DNA from: Anaerolineae bacterium
GTDB lineage: Bacteria; Chloroflexota; Anaerolineae; Anaerolineales; Villigracilaceae
Direction: 5' to 3'
Assembly: GCA_003484265.1 (NCBI GenBank)
Contig: DNDO01000196.1
Location: 1 to 14,721 of the forward strand
DNA: 14,721 nucleotides
The translations under genes and the position numbers were made by a program. The notes beneath the pieces are model-generated. The model made no database searches. It was given only the letters and a program-made list of their open reading frames with translations, and had not been told where the DNA came from. This document shows, piece by piece, positions 6,288-13,871 of this stretch. Positions within the stretch are counted from its first letter, which is position 1; every line of letters begins with the position of its first letter.

Positions 6288-7547
6288 ATGTCACTGGATC
6301 TGAGTACCATTCGTAACCAATTCCCATCATTAGACCGCCCCGCCATTTTTCTTGACAACCCAGCTGGGACACAGATCGCAAAACCCAGCCTCGACCGCAT
6401 CAACAAGTATTTGTTGGAAACGAATGCAAATCACGAAGGTATGTTCGAGACCAGTCGCAGATCGGACGAAGTCCTGCACGAAGCACACGCCGCAATGGCG
6501 GATTTTCTCAATGCTTCGCTCCCAGAGGAGATCATTTTCGGCAACAACATGACCACTCTCACATTACACATCTCCCGTTCGCTGGCGAGAAACTTGAGTG
6601 CAGGAGATAACATCCTTGTGACGAGAATGGATCACGATGCTAATATCGCCCCGTGGATGATGGTTGCAGAAGAGAAGGAGTGCAATTTATTGTGGGTGGA
6701 TATCGATATAGAGGAAGGTACACTCGATCTGGACGACTTCGCAAAAGCATTGGAAAAGAAACCGAAGATCGCGGCGTTCGGATATGCGTCGAATTTGTTG
6801 GGGACAGTGAACCCAGTCAATAAGCTGACGAAGATGGCACATGATGCTGGTGCGCTTGTTTACATTGATGCTGTACAATACGCGCCGCACGGTCCCATTG
6901 ATGTGCAGGATGTTGACTGTGATTTTCTCGCATGTTCGAGTTATAAATTCTTTGGTCCGCATGCGGGGGCGCTGTTTGGGAAATATGATCTGTTAAATGA
7001 ACTGAAAGCGTATAAAGTGAGACCCGCTTCGGATACCTTGCCGTATAAATTTGAAACCGGCACTCAAAATCACGAGGGTATTGCGGGTGTGTTGGGCGCG
7101 TTGGAATATCTCCAGTGGTTGGGAGATCAATTTGGAGCGGAGCATGAATCGGCATGGAGGGAAGCGGGATTCACCAGTCGCAAGTTGGAACTAAAGAAAG
7201 CCATGTCAGCCATGCAGGCGTATGAGTCCGAACTATCCAGAAAATTGATCGGGATTATCGAGTCTGTTCCGGGCGCACACATTTATGGAGTCACAGACCT
7301 GAACCGATTGGATGAGCGCGTACCAACCGTATCATTTACCTTGGAAGGCAAAGACCCTGAACAGGTTGCAGATGCAATTGGGAGGGAGAATATCTATGTC
7401 TGGAATGGCCACAACTACGCGCTGGCGGTTGTGGAGAGATTGGGTTTGCTAGAAGCGGGAGGCATGATCCGCGTGGGACCGGTGCACTACAACACCCTGG
7501 ATGAGCTGGATAAATTCGGGGAAGTATTGAAGAAGGTAGCGAAATAA
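6288..7547 (+). CDS. Class V aminotransferase, cysteine desulfurase-like family without the active-site Cys
   Basis: This PLP-dependent fold-type I enzyme of 419 aa resembles the SufS/CsdA-like subgroup often annotated 'cysteine desulfurase-like' (VC1184 type). The PLP lysine is K220 in SSYKFFGPHAG, preceded by YIDAVQY (D194, Q197) that holds the cofactor ring. FLDNPAGTQI at 21-30 matches the N-terminal substrate region. In SufS the persulfide-forming Cys lies in a RxGxHCA loop. Here the equivalent stretch is YVWNGHNYAL at 370-379, with Tyr at that place, so sulfur transfer in the usual way is unlikely. RVGPVHYNT at 395-403 is the conserved C-terminal motif. AGGAGAT provides a good ribosome-binding site for the ATG. 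No Suf or Isc genes are nearby. The substrate is unknown: a lyase, epimerase or aminotransferase role is possible. Confidence 0.88.
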   Translation: MSLDLSTIRNQFPSLDRPAIFLDNPAGTQIAKPSLDRINKYLLETNANHEGMFETSRRSDEVLHEAHAAMADFLNASLPEEIIFGNNMTTLTLHISRSLARNLSAGDNILVTRMDHDANIAPWMMVAEEKECNLLWVDIDIEEGTLDLDDFAKALEKKPKIAAFGYASNLLGTVNPVNKLTKMAHDAGALVYIDAVQYAPHGPIDVQDVDCDFLACSSYKFFGPHAGALFGKYDLLNELKAYKVRPASDTLPYKFETGTQNHEGIAGVLGALEYLQWLGDQFGAEHESAWREAGFTSRKLELKKAMSAMQAYESELSRKLIGIIESVPGAHIYGVTDLNRLDERVPTVSFTLEGKDPEQVADAIGRENIYVWNGHNYALAVVERLGLLEAGGMIRVGPVHYNTLDELDKFGEVLKKVAK

Positions 7548-7588
7548 AACACGCGCTTTGCAGGGCTTAGCCCTGCAAAGCGCGTGTT
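7548..7588. terminator. Perfect 19-bp hairpin between convergent transcripts
   Basis: Arms 7548-7566 and 7570-7588 are perfectly complementary around the 3-nt loop TTA. The hairpin begins directly after the aminotransferase stop. In the minus direction it is followed by TTTATTT, giving a usable U-run for transcription arriving from ftsK and tRNA-Arg. In the plus direction no U-run follows. Confidence 0.7.
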
Positions 7589-7604
7589 GGCGATGTGATT
7601 AAAT

Positions 7605-7643
7605 GATAACCGCCAGAGTGAGGGGGGCACCCTGACGGTCATC
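7605..7643 (-). terminator. Minus-strand RNA hairpin with G-U pairs, possible terminator of the ftsK/tRNA transcript
   Basis: Read on the minus strand, arms 7643-7628 and 7620-7605 form 16 continuous pairs if three G-U pairs are allowed, with loop CCCCCCT. On the plus strand the same three positions are A-C mismatches, so the structure belongs to minus-strand RNA. Only a short U-run follows. The 7644-7735 interval is AT-rich, including T8 at 7666-7673 on the plus strand, and holds no gene I can support. Confidence 0.45.
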
Positions 7644-7735
7644 TTCTATATATTACTATATTGCGTTTTTTTTATCAAGTAGTCAGCTTAATAAAATTGT
7701 TAGAAAGTTCAGGAATTTATGCAAACTTGTCTTTA

Positions 7736-7807
7736 TGCCCCAGGCGGGAATCGAACCCACATCTAAGCCTTAGGAGTGCCTTGTTCTATCCGTTGAACTA
7801 CCGGGGC
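7736..7807 (-). tRNA. tRNA-Arg, anticodon CCT
   Basis: The cloverleaf is 72 nt. The acceptor stem is GCCCCGG with CTGGGGC (one G-U), and the discriminator base is A. The D arm is GTTC/GAAC. The anticodon loop CTCCTAA gives anticodon CCT, which reads AGG. The T arm is GTGGG-TTCGATT-CCCGC. The anticodon stem AGGCA/GGCTT has one G-U and ends in an A-G mismatch at 31/39 next to the loop. The 3' CCA is not encoded. It lies 39 bp downstream of ftsK on the same strand and may be processed from that transcript. Confidence 0.92.
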
Positions 7808-7846
7808 GATGAAGGGATTATATCAAAATTTATTGGGCTGCTTTGC

Positions 7847-10174
7847 TTATGCCCCGTCATCCTTTGGTGGCGCTGTGGGACCATAGTCTAGAATCGAACG
7901 TACCTGGGTCCCGCCCTCCGGCGCGCTGACAATTCCCTGATCCTCCATCATATCCACAATACGTGCGGCGCGCGTATAACCGATCCTCATGCGCCTTTGC
8001 AACATGGATACGGACGCGCGTCCCTCCTTGCGGACAAAGTCTATCGCTTCTGCCAGCAATGGATCGGTGTTCTTATCTTCAGCCGCCATCTCGTCGAACA
8101 TGGCGGTCTGTTTGAGGGGTATGTCTGATTTGGGAATATTGACAGGTGGGGATGCCGCCCCGTACGGGTTTGTCTCGCCGAGCTGTCCGCGCCAGAATTC
8201 GACAAGATTTTGAATTTCATGGTCTGAAACAAACACACCCTGCAACCGCGCCGCGCTGGCGGCATCCGGTGCCTGGAATAGCATATCGCCGCGCCCGAGC
8301 AGACGCTCAGCGCCGGGCTGGTCAAGGATGACGCGGCTGTCCGTATTCGACGAAACAGCGAACGCGATACGTGCCGGGAAGTTGGCTTTGATAAGACCGG
8401 TTACCACATCCACGGACGGGCGTTGTGTGGCGAGAATCATGTGAATGCCGGTCGCGCGCGCCAATTGCGCGAGGCGCGTGATGGTCTGTTCGGTTTCGCC
8501 GGGGGCGATCATCATCAGGTCTGCCAGTTCGTCGATGACAACAACCAGAAACGGCAGTTTCTTTTGCCCCTGTAATTTCATGCGCGCGTTGTAGTCCGTG
8601 ATGTTGCGCGCACCAACCTGCGCGAACATGTGATAACGCTTGTCCATTTCACGGGTCATCCATTGCAGGGCGCCGATCACGCGGTCGATCTCAACGACGA
8701 CAGGCGAAAGCAGATGAGGGATTCCGTTATACCCGGTCAACTCGACGCGCTTGGGGTCGATCAGGATCAGGCGCAGGTCATCGGGAGTGTTATTCAAAAG
8801 CAGGCAGGACAGGATCGAGTTGACGCAGACCGATTTACCCGAGCCGGTGGTACCTGCGATCAACAGATGCGGCATCGCTTCGAGCGTTGTATTTATCGGG
8901 TGACCGGTTACATCGCGCCCAAGTGCGAAGCGCAACGGATGCTTATTGCGCTGGAAGGGTTCGCTCTCGACAATATCGCGTAATGCGACCAGCGTCATCT
9001 CGTCGTTCGGTACTTCAATGCCTACATAACTATGACCGGGCACCGGCGCCTGAATGCGGATGCGCGGCGCGGCAAGGGCAAGCGCGAGGTCATCTGCCAG
9101 CGACGATATTTTGTTGACGCGCACTTTCGTGCGCCCGTTTCTTGTCTCGACGAAAAGCGGCTCCACTCCGAACTGCGTGATCGAAGGTCCGCGATTTATT
9201 TCAACTACCTGTACCGGTGCACCGAATGATGCCAGCGTTTCAGCAATCAAACGCGCGCGCTGTTGGATGAATTCCTCGTTCACCTCCGGCGCGGAACCCA
9301 GATCAAGGACTTGTTTCACATCCGGCAGCTGCCAATTGATAACCGCCTCTGCCGGTCGGACAGTTGTGACAGGTGTTCCCACCGGTGCTTCGTTTACAAC
9401 CGGCTCAGGGCGATGAAGCGGGGTGAATCCATCAGACGCCACTTCTTCATCCTCAGGGGACATAAATTCGATTTGCCGTGTGCGTTGGGCAAGCCTTTCG
9501 CGCAGGCGGATGTATAAAGGATTGACCCACCTGAACATATCCTGTATCTCGATATCGAACGTCATAGCCAAGGCGATCAGTAGCCATGCCAGCAGTGCAA
9601 CGACTGCGCCATTCACGCCAAGATAATTGAATAGAACTCTTTCGAATGTGCTTCCAATGAAGCCCCCTCCCGCGCCGTCCATTGCGGCTTGCTCTGCCAT
9701 TTCAGGCGCGGCAATCGCCGAGTGCATCGCCGTCAACAGCCAGAGGAAAAGGATAATGATGCCTGTGGCGCGCTCCAATGTGAGCGGAGGGAGTTTTTCG
9801 ATACGGCGCAGGATAAGCCACACGCCCATCGCAATCAAACCAACCGGCAGGATGTAAATGCCCCATCCAACGCTACGGCTTAATATGCTCACCAAACTTT
9901 CGCTCACTGCACTGCGTTGGGCGGAGGATAAGACGAGGATCGTCAATATCCCCAGCATCGCCATGATTGCGCCGACCACGTCGAGCTTGCGTTCGTCGGT
10001 CAGGGTATCCCACCAGTTGATCGAAACAAGTTCGGGCGTAGAACGAGGCGAAGCTTTTCCCTTCCGAGGCGCGGCTTTCGATGAGCCAGTCCCGCGTGAC
10101 GGCGACTTCTCTTTTGCCTTCGCGCGGGATTTTGACTTTTTGGATGGTTTGGAGAACGGGGTTTTGAGCGGCAT
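7847..10174 (-). CDS. ftsK: DNA translocase FtsK/SpoIIIE family
   Basis: This membrane-anchored DNA pump moves and resolves chromosome ends during division. From the ATG at 10172-10174 it has 775 aa: a basic Lys/Ser/Pro-rich start at 1-45, four membrane helices (about 64-84, 104-122, 137-155, 188-206), a short linker, and then the motor. The RecA-like part has Walker A GTTGSGKS at 441-448 and Walker B VVVIDE at 544-549. The C-terminal winged-helix gamma domain is at about 704-765 (DPLLAEAIDFVRKEGRAS...), which normally reads KOPS-like sequences. The frame extends to 10255, but a TGCTATACT promoter at 10196-10188 lies inside that extension and the start used here matches a basic FtsK N-terminus. 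The linker is short, more like SpoIIIE than E. coli FtsK. No clear Shine-Dalgarno site is present. Confidence 0.93.
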   Translation of the reverse strand: MPLKTPFSKPSKKSKSRAKAKEKSPSRGTGSSKAAPRKGKASPRSTPELVSINWWDTLTDERKLDVVGAIMAMLGILTILVLSSAQRSAVSESLVSILSRSVGWGIYILPVGLIAMGVWLILRRIEKLPPLTLERATGIIILFLWLLTAMHSAIAAPEMAEQAAMDGAGGGFIGSTFERVLFNYLGVNGAVVALLAWLLIALAMTFDIEIQDMFRWVNPLYIRLRERLAQRTRQIEFMSPEDEEVASDGFTPLHRPEPVVNEAPVGTPVTTVRPAEAVINWQLPDVKQVLDLGSAPEVNEEFIQQRARLIAETLASFGAPVQVVEINRGPSITQFGVEPLFVETRNGRTKVRVNKISSLADDLALALAAPRIRIQAPVPGHSYVGIEVPNDEMTLVALRDIVESEPFQRNKHPLRFALGRDVTGHPINTTLEAMPHLLIAGTTGSGKSVCVNSILSCLLLNNTPDDLRLILIDPKRVELTGYNGIPHLLSPVVVEIDRVIGALQWMTREMDKRYHMFAQVGARNITDYNARMKLQGQKKLPFLVVVIDELADLMMIAPGETEQTITRLAQLARATGIHMILATQRPSVDVVTGLIKANFPARIAFAVSSNTDSRVILDQPGAERLLGRGDMLFQAPDAASAARLQGVFVSDHEIQNLVEFWRGQLGETNPYGAASPPVNIPKSDIPLKQTAMFDEMAAEDKNTDPLLAEAIDFVRKEGRASVSMLQRRMRIGYTRAARIVDMMEDQGIVSAPEGGTQVRSILDYGPTAPPKDDGA

Positions 10175-10187
10175 GATAACTTTTTCG

Positions 10188-10196
10188 AGTATAGCA
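10188..10196 (-). promoter_or_regulatory. Extended -10 promoter of ftsK
   Basis: TGCTATACT on the minus strand is an extended -10 element (TGn plus TATACT) with no good -35. The expected start is near 10181, giving a leader of only about 7 nt before the ftsK ATG and no Shine-Dalgarno site. This favours the ATG at 10174 over the in-frame one at 10255. Confidence 0.5.
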
Positions 10197-10242
10197 CAAA
10201 TGGTCTGTTTTTCTTTATAAGGTACAATTACGCACGTCCCAG

Positions 10243-10303
10243 CCACGGGTTTCACGGATTCTCACCGATAAATGAAGTCAGTGAAAGTCCGGGTGATCTG
10301 TGG
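10243..10303. repeat. Degenerate inverted repeat between ftsK and the ribonuclease Z gene
   Basis: Arms 10243-10269 and 10277-10303 match as an inverted repeat at 18 of 27 positions. The left arm contains CCACGGGTTTCACGGATT, which itself carries a repeated CACGG. The style is that of a decayed intergenic palindrome of the CCGTGAAATCCGTG kind that I recall from many bacterial genomes. It occupies most of the region upstream of the ribonuclease Z start and argues that the in-frame ATG at 10272 is not coding. Confidence 0.4.
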
Positions 10304-10334
10304 TGAATTTTTACAACATTTCAAGGATCTATCT

Positions 10335-11255
10335 TTGTTCGAAATACTTTTTCTTGGCACCTCTGCATCCGCGCCGTCTGCGAAGCGCGGACTTTCCGCA
10401 CAGATCGTCAAACATAATGAATATCGTTTTCTGGTCGATTGCGGTGAAGGCACGCAGCGGCAGATATTGCAGTCCGGCACAGGGTTCAAGAATCTCACGC
10501 GCATATTGCTCACGCATGGGCATCTAGATCATATCCTGGGGCTGGGTGGTTTGCTCAGCACTTTCCTAAGATGGGAAGCGATCGAGGAGCTGGATATATA
10601 TGGCGGGCGCGCCACGCTCGACCGCGTCCATGCGTTGGTGTACGACGTTGTGCTGCGCGGCAACCAGCCGCCCATGCCTCTGCGGTTCAACCAGATCAAA
10701 GCCGGTATAATTTTTGAAGCCGATGATTTTACCGTGACCGCCTTTCCTGTAACCCACCGCGGTTCCGATTGTTTTGGATACGTTTTCGAGGGCAAATCAC
10801 GCCGTCCATTTTTGCCTGAAAAGGCGAATGCGCTTGGAGTGCCGTTCGGACCGGAACGCCGCGATCTTGTCGCGGGCAAAGGCATTATCCTGCCCGACGG
10901 AAAACGCATCGAACCGGACCAGGTGCTGGGTCCGGTTCAAAAGGGAGTTAAACTTGTCGTTGTAGGGGATACCGGTAAAACGGAAGACCTGCTCGAGGTC
11001 AGCAAAGATGCGGATGCGCTGGTGATCGAATCGACCTACCTCGAAGAAGAGTCGGAGATGGCCCGTCAATTCTCGCACCTCACAGCGAAACAAGCCGCAG
11101 AACTGGCGGTAAAGGCTGGGGTTAAGAAACTAATCCTGACCCATCTCTCACGCAGGTACCGCGAAAGAGACGTTATAAAAGAAGCGCAAGTCGTATTTGC
11201 AAATACAAGTGTGGCGCGCGATTTCGATACATTTCAGATAAAACGGGAAGAGTAA
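10335..11255 (+). CDS. rnz: Ribonuclease Z (tRNA 3'-endonuclease)
   Basis: This zinc-dependent metallo-beta-lactamase-fold endonuclease trims tRNA 3' ends so that CCA can be added. That fits a genome whose tRNA-Arg here lacks an encoded CCA. The protein is 306 aa when started at TTG 10335-10337, with AAGGAT six nt upstream; the product then begins FEILFLGTSASAPS, as in the family. The metal site is HGHLDH (H61, H63, D65, H66), with H141, D212 and H270 completing it and H248 as the catalytic partner. These positions are within one or two residues of those in B. subtilis RNase Z. The flexible-arm region (about 150-190) is present. An ATG at 10272 would add 21 residues, but it lies in the inverted repeat and lacks a ribosome-binding site. 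The stop overlaps the ribosome-binding site of pfkA, so the two are probably co-transcribed. Confidence 0.93.
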   Translation: MFEILFLGTSASAPSAKRGLSAQIVKHNEYRFLVDCGEGTQRQILQSGTGFKNLTRILLTHGHLDHILGLGGLLSTFLRWEAIEELDIYGGRATLDRVHALVYDVVLRGNQPPMPLRFNQIKAGIIFEADDFTVTAFPVTHRGSDCFGYVFEGKSRRPFLPEKANALGVPFGPERRDLVAGKGIILPDGKRIEPDQVLGPVQKGVKLVVVGDTGKTEDLLEVSKDADALVIESTYLEEESEMARQFSHLTAKQAAELAVKAGVKKLILTHLSRRYRERDVIKEAQVVFANTSVARDFDTFQIKREE

Positions 11256-11266
11256 GGAAGACAAGG

Positions 11267-12247
11267 ATGACTAGCACCAAGGATTTTACATTGGGGATTC
11301 TTACTTCCGGCGGCGATGCACCGGGCATGAATGCCGCGATTCGCGCGGTGGTGCGTGCCGCGTTGGCGAACAATGCCAGGGTGGTCGGCATCGCGAGCGG
11401 ATTCGAAGGTCTGGTGAATGGGGAGTTTCGTTCGCTGGGACCGCGCGATGTGGGTGGGGTTCTACAACGGGGCGGAACCGTCCTGCAAACGAGACGAAGT
11501 CAGCGTTTTCAGGAGCCGAAGGGACAGCGCGAAGCCATCCGTCATATGAATGAAGCGGGCATTAACGGTCTCATTGTGATCGGCGGCGACGGCTCCTTGC
11601 GCGGCGCGCACGCATTGGCGACTCAGGGTATCAAGGTTGTTGGCATCCCCGCAAGCATAGATAACGACATATGGGGCAGTGACATGGCGATCGGCGTGGA
11701 TACCGCCTTGAACACGATTATGGAAGCGGTGGATAAATTGCGCGATACCGCGTCGTCCCACAGCCGAGCCTTTCTGATCGAAACGATGGGGCGCAACTCC
11801 GGCTATCTGGCTGTCATGGCAGGTATCGTTTGCGGCGCGGAGCTTGTGCTGATTCCCGAAGTTCCAAGCACCGTGGATGAAATTGCCCGTTCCGTAGAGG
11901 ATGCCTATATGCGCGGTAAGACTCATGCCATTATCATCGTTGCCGAGGGATCGAACATCCGCACGACCGATCTGGCGCGCATCATCGATGAAATGGATGT
12001 CGGCTTCAAAACCCGCGTGACAATTCTCGGTCACATTCAGCGCGGCGGACGCCCGACTGCGTTCGACCGTTTGCTTGCGGCGCGCATGGGCACCCGCGCT
12101 GTCGAATTGCTGTTCGAGGGAAAGACAGATGTAATGGTCGGCTTGAAGAGCATGGGTGTCGAGGAGGTGCCACTCGAGGAAGTAACATCTCACGCGCGCG
12201 AACTCACCATGAGTTATTATGAAATGGCGAAGATGCTCGCAAGATAA
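11267..12247 (+). CDS. pfkA: ATP-dependent 6-phosphofructokinase
   Basis: This cytoplasmic glycolytic enzyme phosphorylates fructose 6-phosphate to the 1,6-bisphosphate. The 326-aa protein has LTSGGDAPGMNAAIR at 12-26 for the nucleotide and IGGDGS at 105-110. The Gly after the Asp in that motif (not Asp) indicates ATP rather than pyrophosphate. The catalytic loop is PASIDNDI at 128-135, with D132 and D134; the usual Thr of TIDND is Ser130. MGR at 174-176 and GHIQRGGRPTAFDR near residue 250 bind sugar phosphate. Length is typical of bacterial PfkA (about 320). The ATG is 11 bp after the ribonuclease Z stop, with AAGGAAG as ribosome-binding site, and an intrinsic terminator follows. Allosteric behaviour cannot be judged. 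Confidence 0.95.
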   Translation: MTSTKDFTLGILTSGGDAPGMNAAIRAVVRAALANNARVVGIASGFEGLVNGEFRSLGPRDVGGVLQRGGTVLQTRRSQRFQEPKGQREAIRHMNEAGINGLIVIGGDGSLRGAHALATQGIKVVGIPASIDNDIWGSDMAIGVDTALNTIMEAVDKLRDTASSHSRAFLIETMGRNSGYLAVMAGIVCGAELVLIPEVPSTVDEIARSVEDAYMRGKTHAIIIVAEGSNIRTTDLARIIDEMDVGFKTRVTILGHIQRGGRPTAFDRLLAARMGTRAVELLFEGKTDVMVGLKSMGVEEVPLEEVTSHARELTMSYYEMAKMLAR

Positions 12248-12259
12248 CATGACAGGTAT

Positions 12260-12293
12260 CAGGTTCCACGTTCTGTTGAATATGGGACCTTTT
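12260..12293 (+). terminator. Intrinsic terminator after pfkA
   Basis: AGGTTCC (12260-12266) pairs with GGGACCT (12283-12289), seven pairs including one G-U, around a 16-nt loop, followed by a run of five T. It lies 12 bp beyond the pfkA stop and ends the rnz-pfkA unit. Confidence 0.6.
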
Positions 12294-12341
12294 TATTGTC
12301 CGTAAAGTGCAGTTTTCTCTGTAACTTTACATTTTTTAGGG

Positions 12342-12350
12342 TGTTACAAT
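12342..12350 (+). promoter_or_regulatory. Extended -10 promoter of the repeat membrane protein
   Basis: TGTTACAAT is an extended -10 (TGn plus TACAAT) in an AT-rich stretch without a good -35. It predicts a start near 12357 and a leader of about 33 nt that contains the ribosome-binding site AAAGGAG before the ATG at 12390. Confidence 0.45.
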
Positions 12351-12389
12351 GGATAGAGAAATCCAAATAAAGAAAAGGAGAATATTAAT

Positions 12390-13859
12390 ATGGACTTTCT
12401 AAACGATTTACTAGGCAACACAGCGGCAGTAGTGATCCCGCTCGTGGCGGCAATTCTTGGATTGTTCGTCGCATGGATTGGCGCCCGATTGGGAGCGTTT
12501 ATTATTCGAAAGATACTTGAACGTACGAAGGTGGACGAACGCGTATCTGCATCATTGGATACCAAGACGCAGATCACCAAATGGGTTAGCGGCTTCACAT
12601 TTTGGGCCCTTTTCATCTTTATCATCATCTGGTTGGTGAATTTTGCCCAAGGTTTGGGATGGCTTCCTGCAGGCTTCGGCGCAACGCCGGAACAAACCGC
12701 TGGACTTAACCTCCTCTTCGGACAGATCGTAAGCGTTGCCATTTCTTTATTGGTGGCGTGGATCGTCGCAACCGTGCTCAAATTCCTCGTCATTCGAATA
12801 CTAAACGTTACAAAACTAGATGAGCGTCTGGGCGAAAAAGTGACCGGTAAAAAAGGCACGACCAACATGAATGAATCAGTTGGTAAGGCGGTCTTCTGGC
12901 TGGTATTTCTTGTGTTCATCCCATCCATCTTAAGCAATTTAAATATGGGTGAGGTCGCTTCATCGGTACAAGGATTGGTTGACCAGATGCTTGGGTTTAT
13001 CCCTGGCATCATCAGTGCGGCCATCATCATACTATTAGGCGGGTTGCTTGCACGTATCGTTCGCCAGATCGTCACTGGCTTCCTCGAGGGTGTGGGTGTG
13101 GACAAGTTTGGTGAACAAGTTGGGTTGAGCAAAGCGAAAAATGCACAGCCTCTTTCGTCACTGATCGGAATGGTAGTCTACCTGCTGATCATTATTCCAG
13201 TGGTCGTTCAGGCTCTGGCGGTATTGAACCTGCCGGTAATTACAAGCATTGGAACCCGCTTGCTGGATGGTGTGACCGGTGCCATCCTCGGGACATTGGG
13301 AGCGGCGGTTATTCTCGGTGTTGCATATTACCTCGCCAAGTTCATTTCTGAGCTCGTCACCAACCTTCTGGCTGGTATTGGTCTTGACCGTCTACCTGAA
13401 GCGCTCGGATTCAAGACCGCGAAAGGCGCCAACCTCTCCGGTGTTGTCGGGTATGTTGTGCTGGTATACGTCATGTTGTTTGCAGTTCAGGGCACAGCAG
13501 AAACCTTCGGCCTTGCATCCATTGCTGGCATCGTCGGCAGTTTGATCGCTCTCGGCGGTAATGTTCTGTTGGGTATCGTGATCTTTCTTGCGGGCGTTTA
13601 TCTTGCCAACGTGGCATCCAATGTCATCACGACCGCAGGTGGTACTGACGCGGCGTTTCTCGCCAACATCGCCCGCTGGGCGATCCTGATCTTCGTGGCT
13701 GGCATTGCACTCAGTCAGGCTGGTGTAACACTTGCGGAAAACGCGATCACCATCATCCTGTATGCTCTTGGAGCAACATTCGCCCTCGCCTTCGGTTTGG
13801 GCGGGCGTGATGCTGCGGCAAAACAGGTCGAAAAGTGGTTCAACCGCAGGAGTAAGTAA
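12390..13859 (+). CDS. Five-repeat membrane protein, conserved-TM-helix / MscS-related family
   Basis: This is an integral membrane protein of 489 aa made almost entirely of hydrophobic helices. It consists of tandem units of about 95 residues. Each unit has a long helix, a polar hinge with a conserved Asp, and a second hydrophobic helix. The hinges are TKVDER (D49), TKLDER (D144), VGVDKF (D238) and IGLDRL (D333), spaced 95, 94 and 95 residues. A shortened fifth unit has GGTDAAF (D420). The protein ends with AFGLGGRDAAAKQVEKW at 467-483, which resembles the pore-helix end of MscS channels. No MscS beta or cytoplasmic domain follows, so it is best placed with the PF05552-type 'mechanosensitive channel-related' proteins (CmpX-like). 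Channel activity is an inference. The start has a good ribosome-binding site, and a strong terminator follows. Confidence 0.8.
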   Translation: MDFLNDLLGNTAAVVIPLVAAILGLFVAWIGARLGAFIIRKILERTKVDERVSASLDTKTQITKWVSGFTFWALFIFIIIWLVNFAQGLGWLPAGFGATPEQTAGLNLLFGQIVSVAISLLVAWIVATVLKFLVIRILNVTKLDERLGEKVTGKKGTTNMNESVGKAVFWLVFLVFIPSILSNLNMGEVASSVQGLVDQMLGFIPGIISAAIIILLGGLLARIVRQIVTGFLEGVGVDKFGEQVGLSKAKNAQPLSSLIGMVVYLLIIIPVVVQALAVLNLPVITSIGTRLLDGVTGAILGTLGAAVILGVAYYLAKFISELVTNLLAGIGLDRLPEALGFKTAKGANLSGVVGYVVLVYVMLFAVQGTAETFGLASIAGIVGSLIALGGNVLLGIVIFLAGVYLANVASNVITTAGGTDAAFLANIARWAILIFVAGIALSQAGVTLAENAITIILYALGATFALAFGLGGRDAAAKQVEKWFNRRSK

Positions 13860-13871
13860 GAAGATACATAT

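Noticed and set aside
6217..6381. N-terminal extension of the universal stress protein
   Set aside because: The family start MFERILLAVDGS with a strong ribosome-binding site is at 6216, and the extension crosses the promoter and the divergent gene.
7661..7891. Possible 76-aa plus-strand coding region
   Set aside because: It runs through the antisense of tRNA-Arg and into the 3' end of ftsK, and its start lacks a ribosome-binding site.
7847..10174. FtsK-like protein as a plasmid or conjugative element translocase
   Set aside because: Four N-terminal membrane helices, a full motor and a gamma domain fit the chromosomal FtsK/SpoIIIE type, and the neighbours are housekeeping genes.
11462..12250. 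Long minus-strand open frame opposite pfkA
   Set aside because: It is the mirror of the pfkA frame. It has no recognisable domain and a composition typical of an antisense shadow.
12344..13132. Long minus-strand open frame opposite the repeat membrane protein
   Set aside because: It is antisense to a gene with promoter, ribosome-binding site and regular repeats. Its low-complexity Ser/Thr/Asn/Pro composition is what the opposite strand of hydrophobic codons gives.
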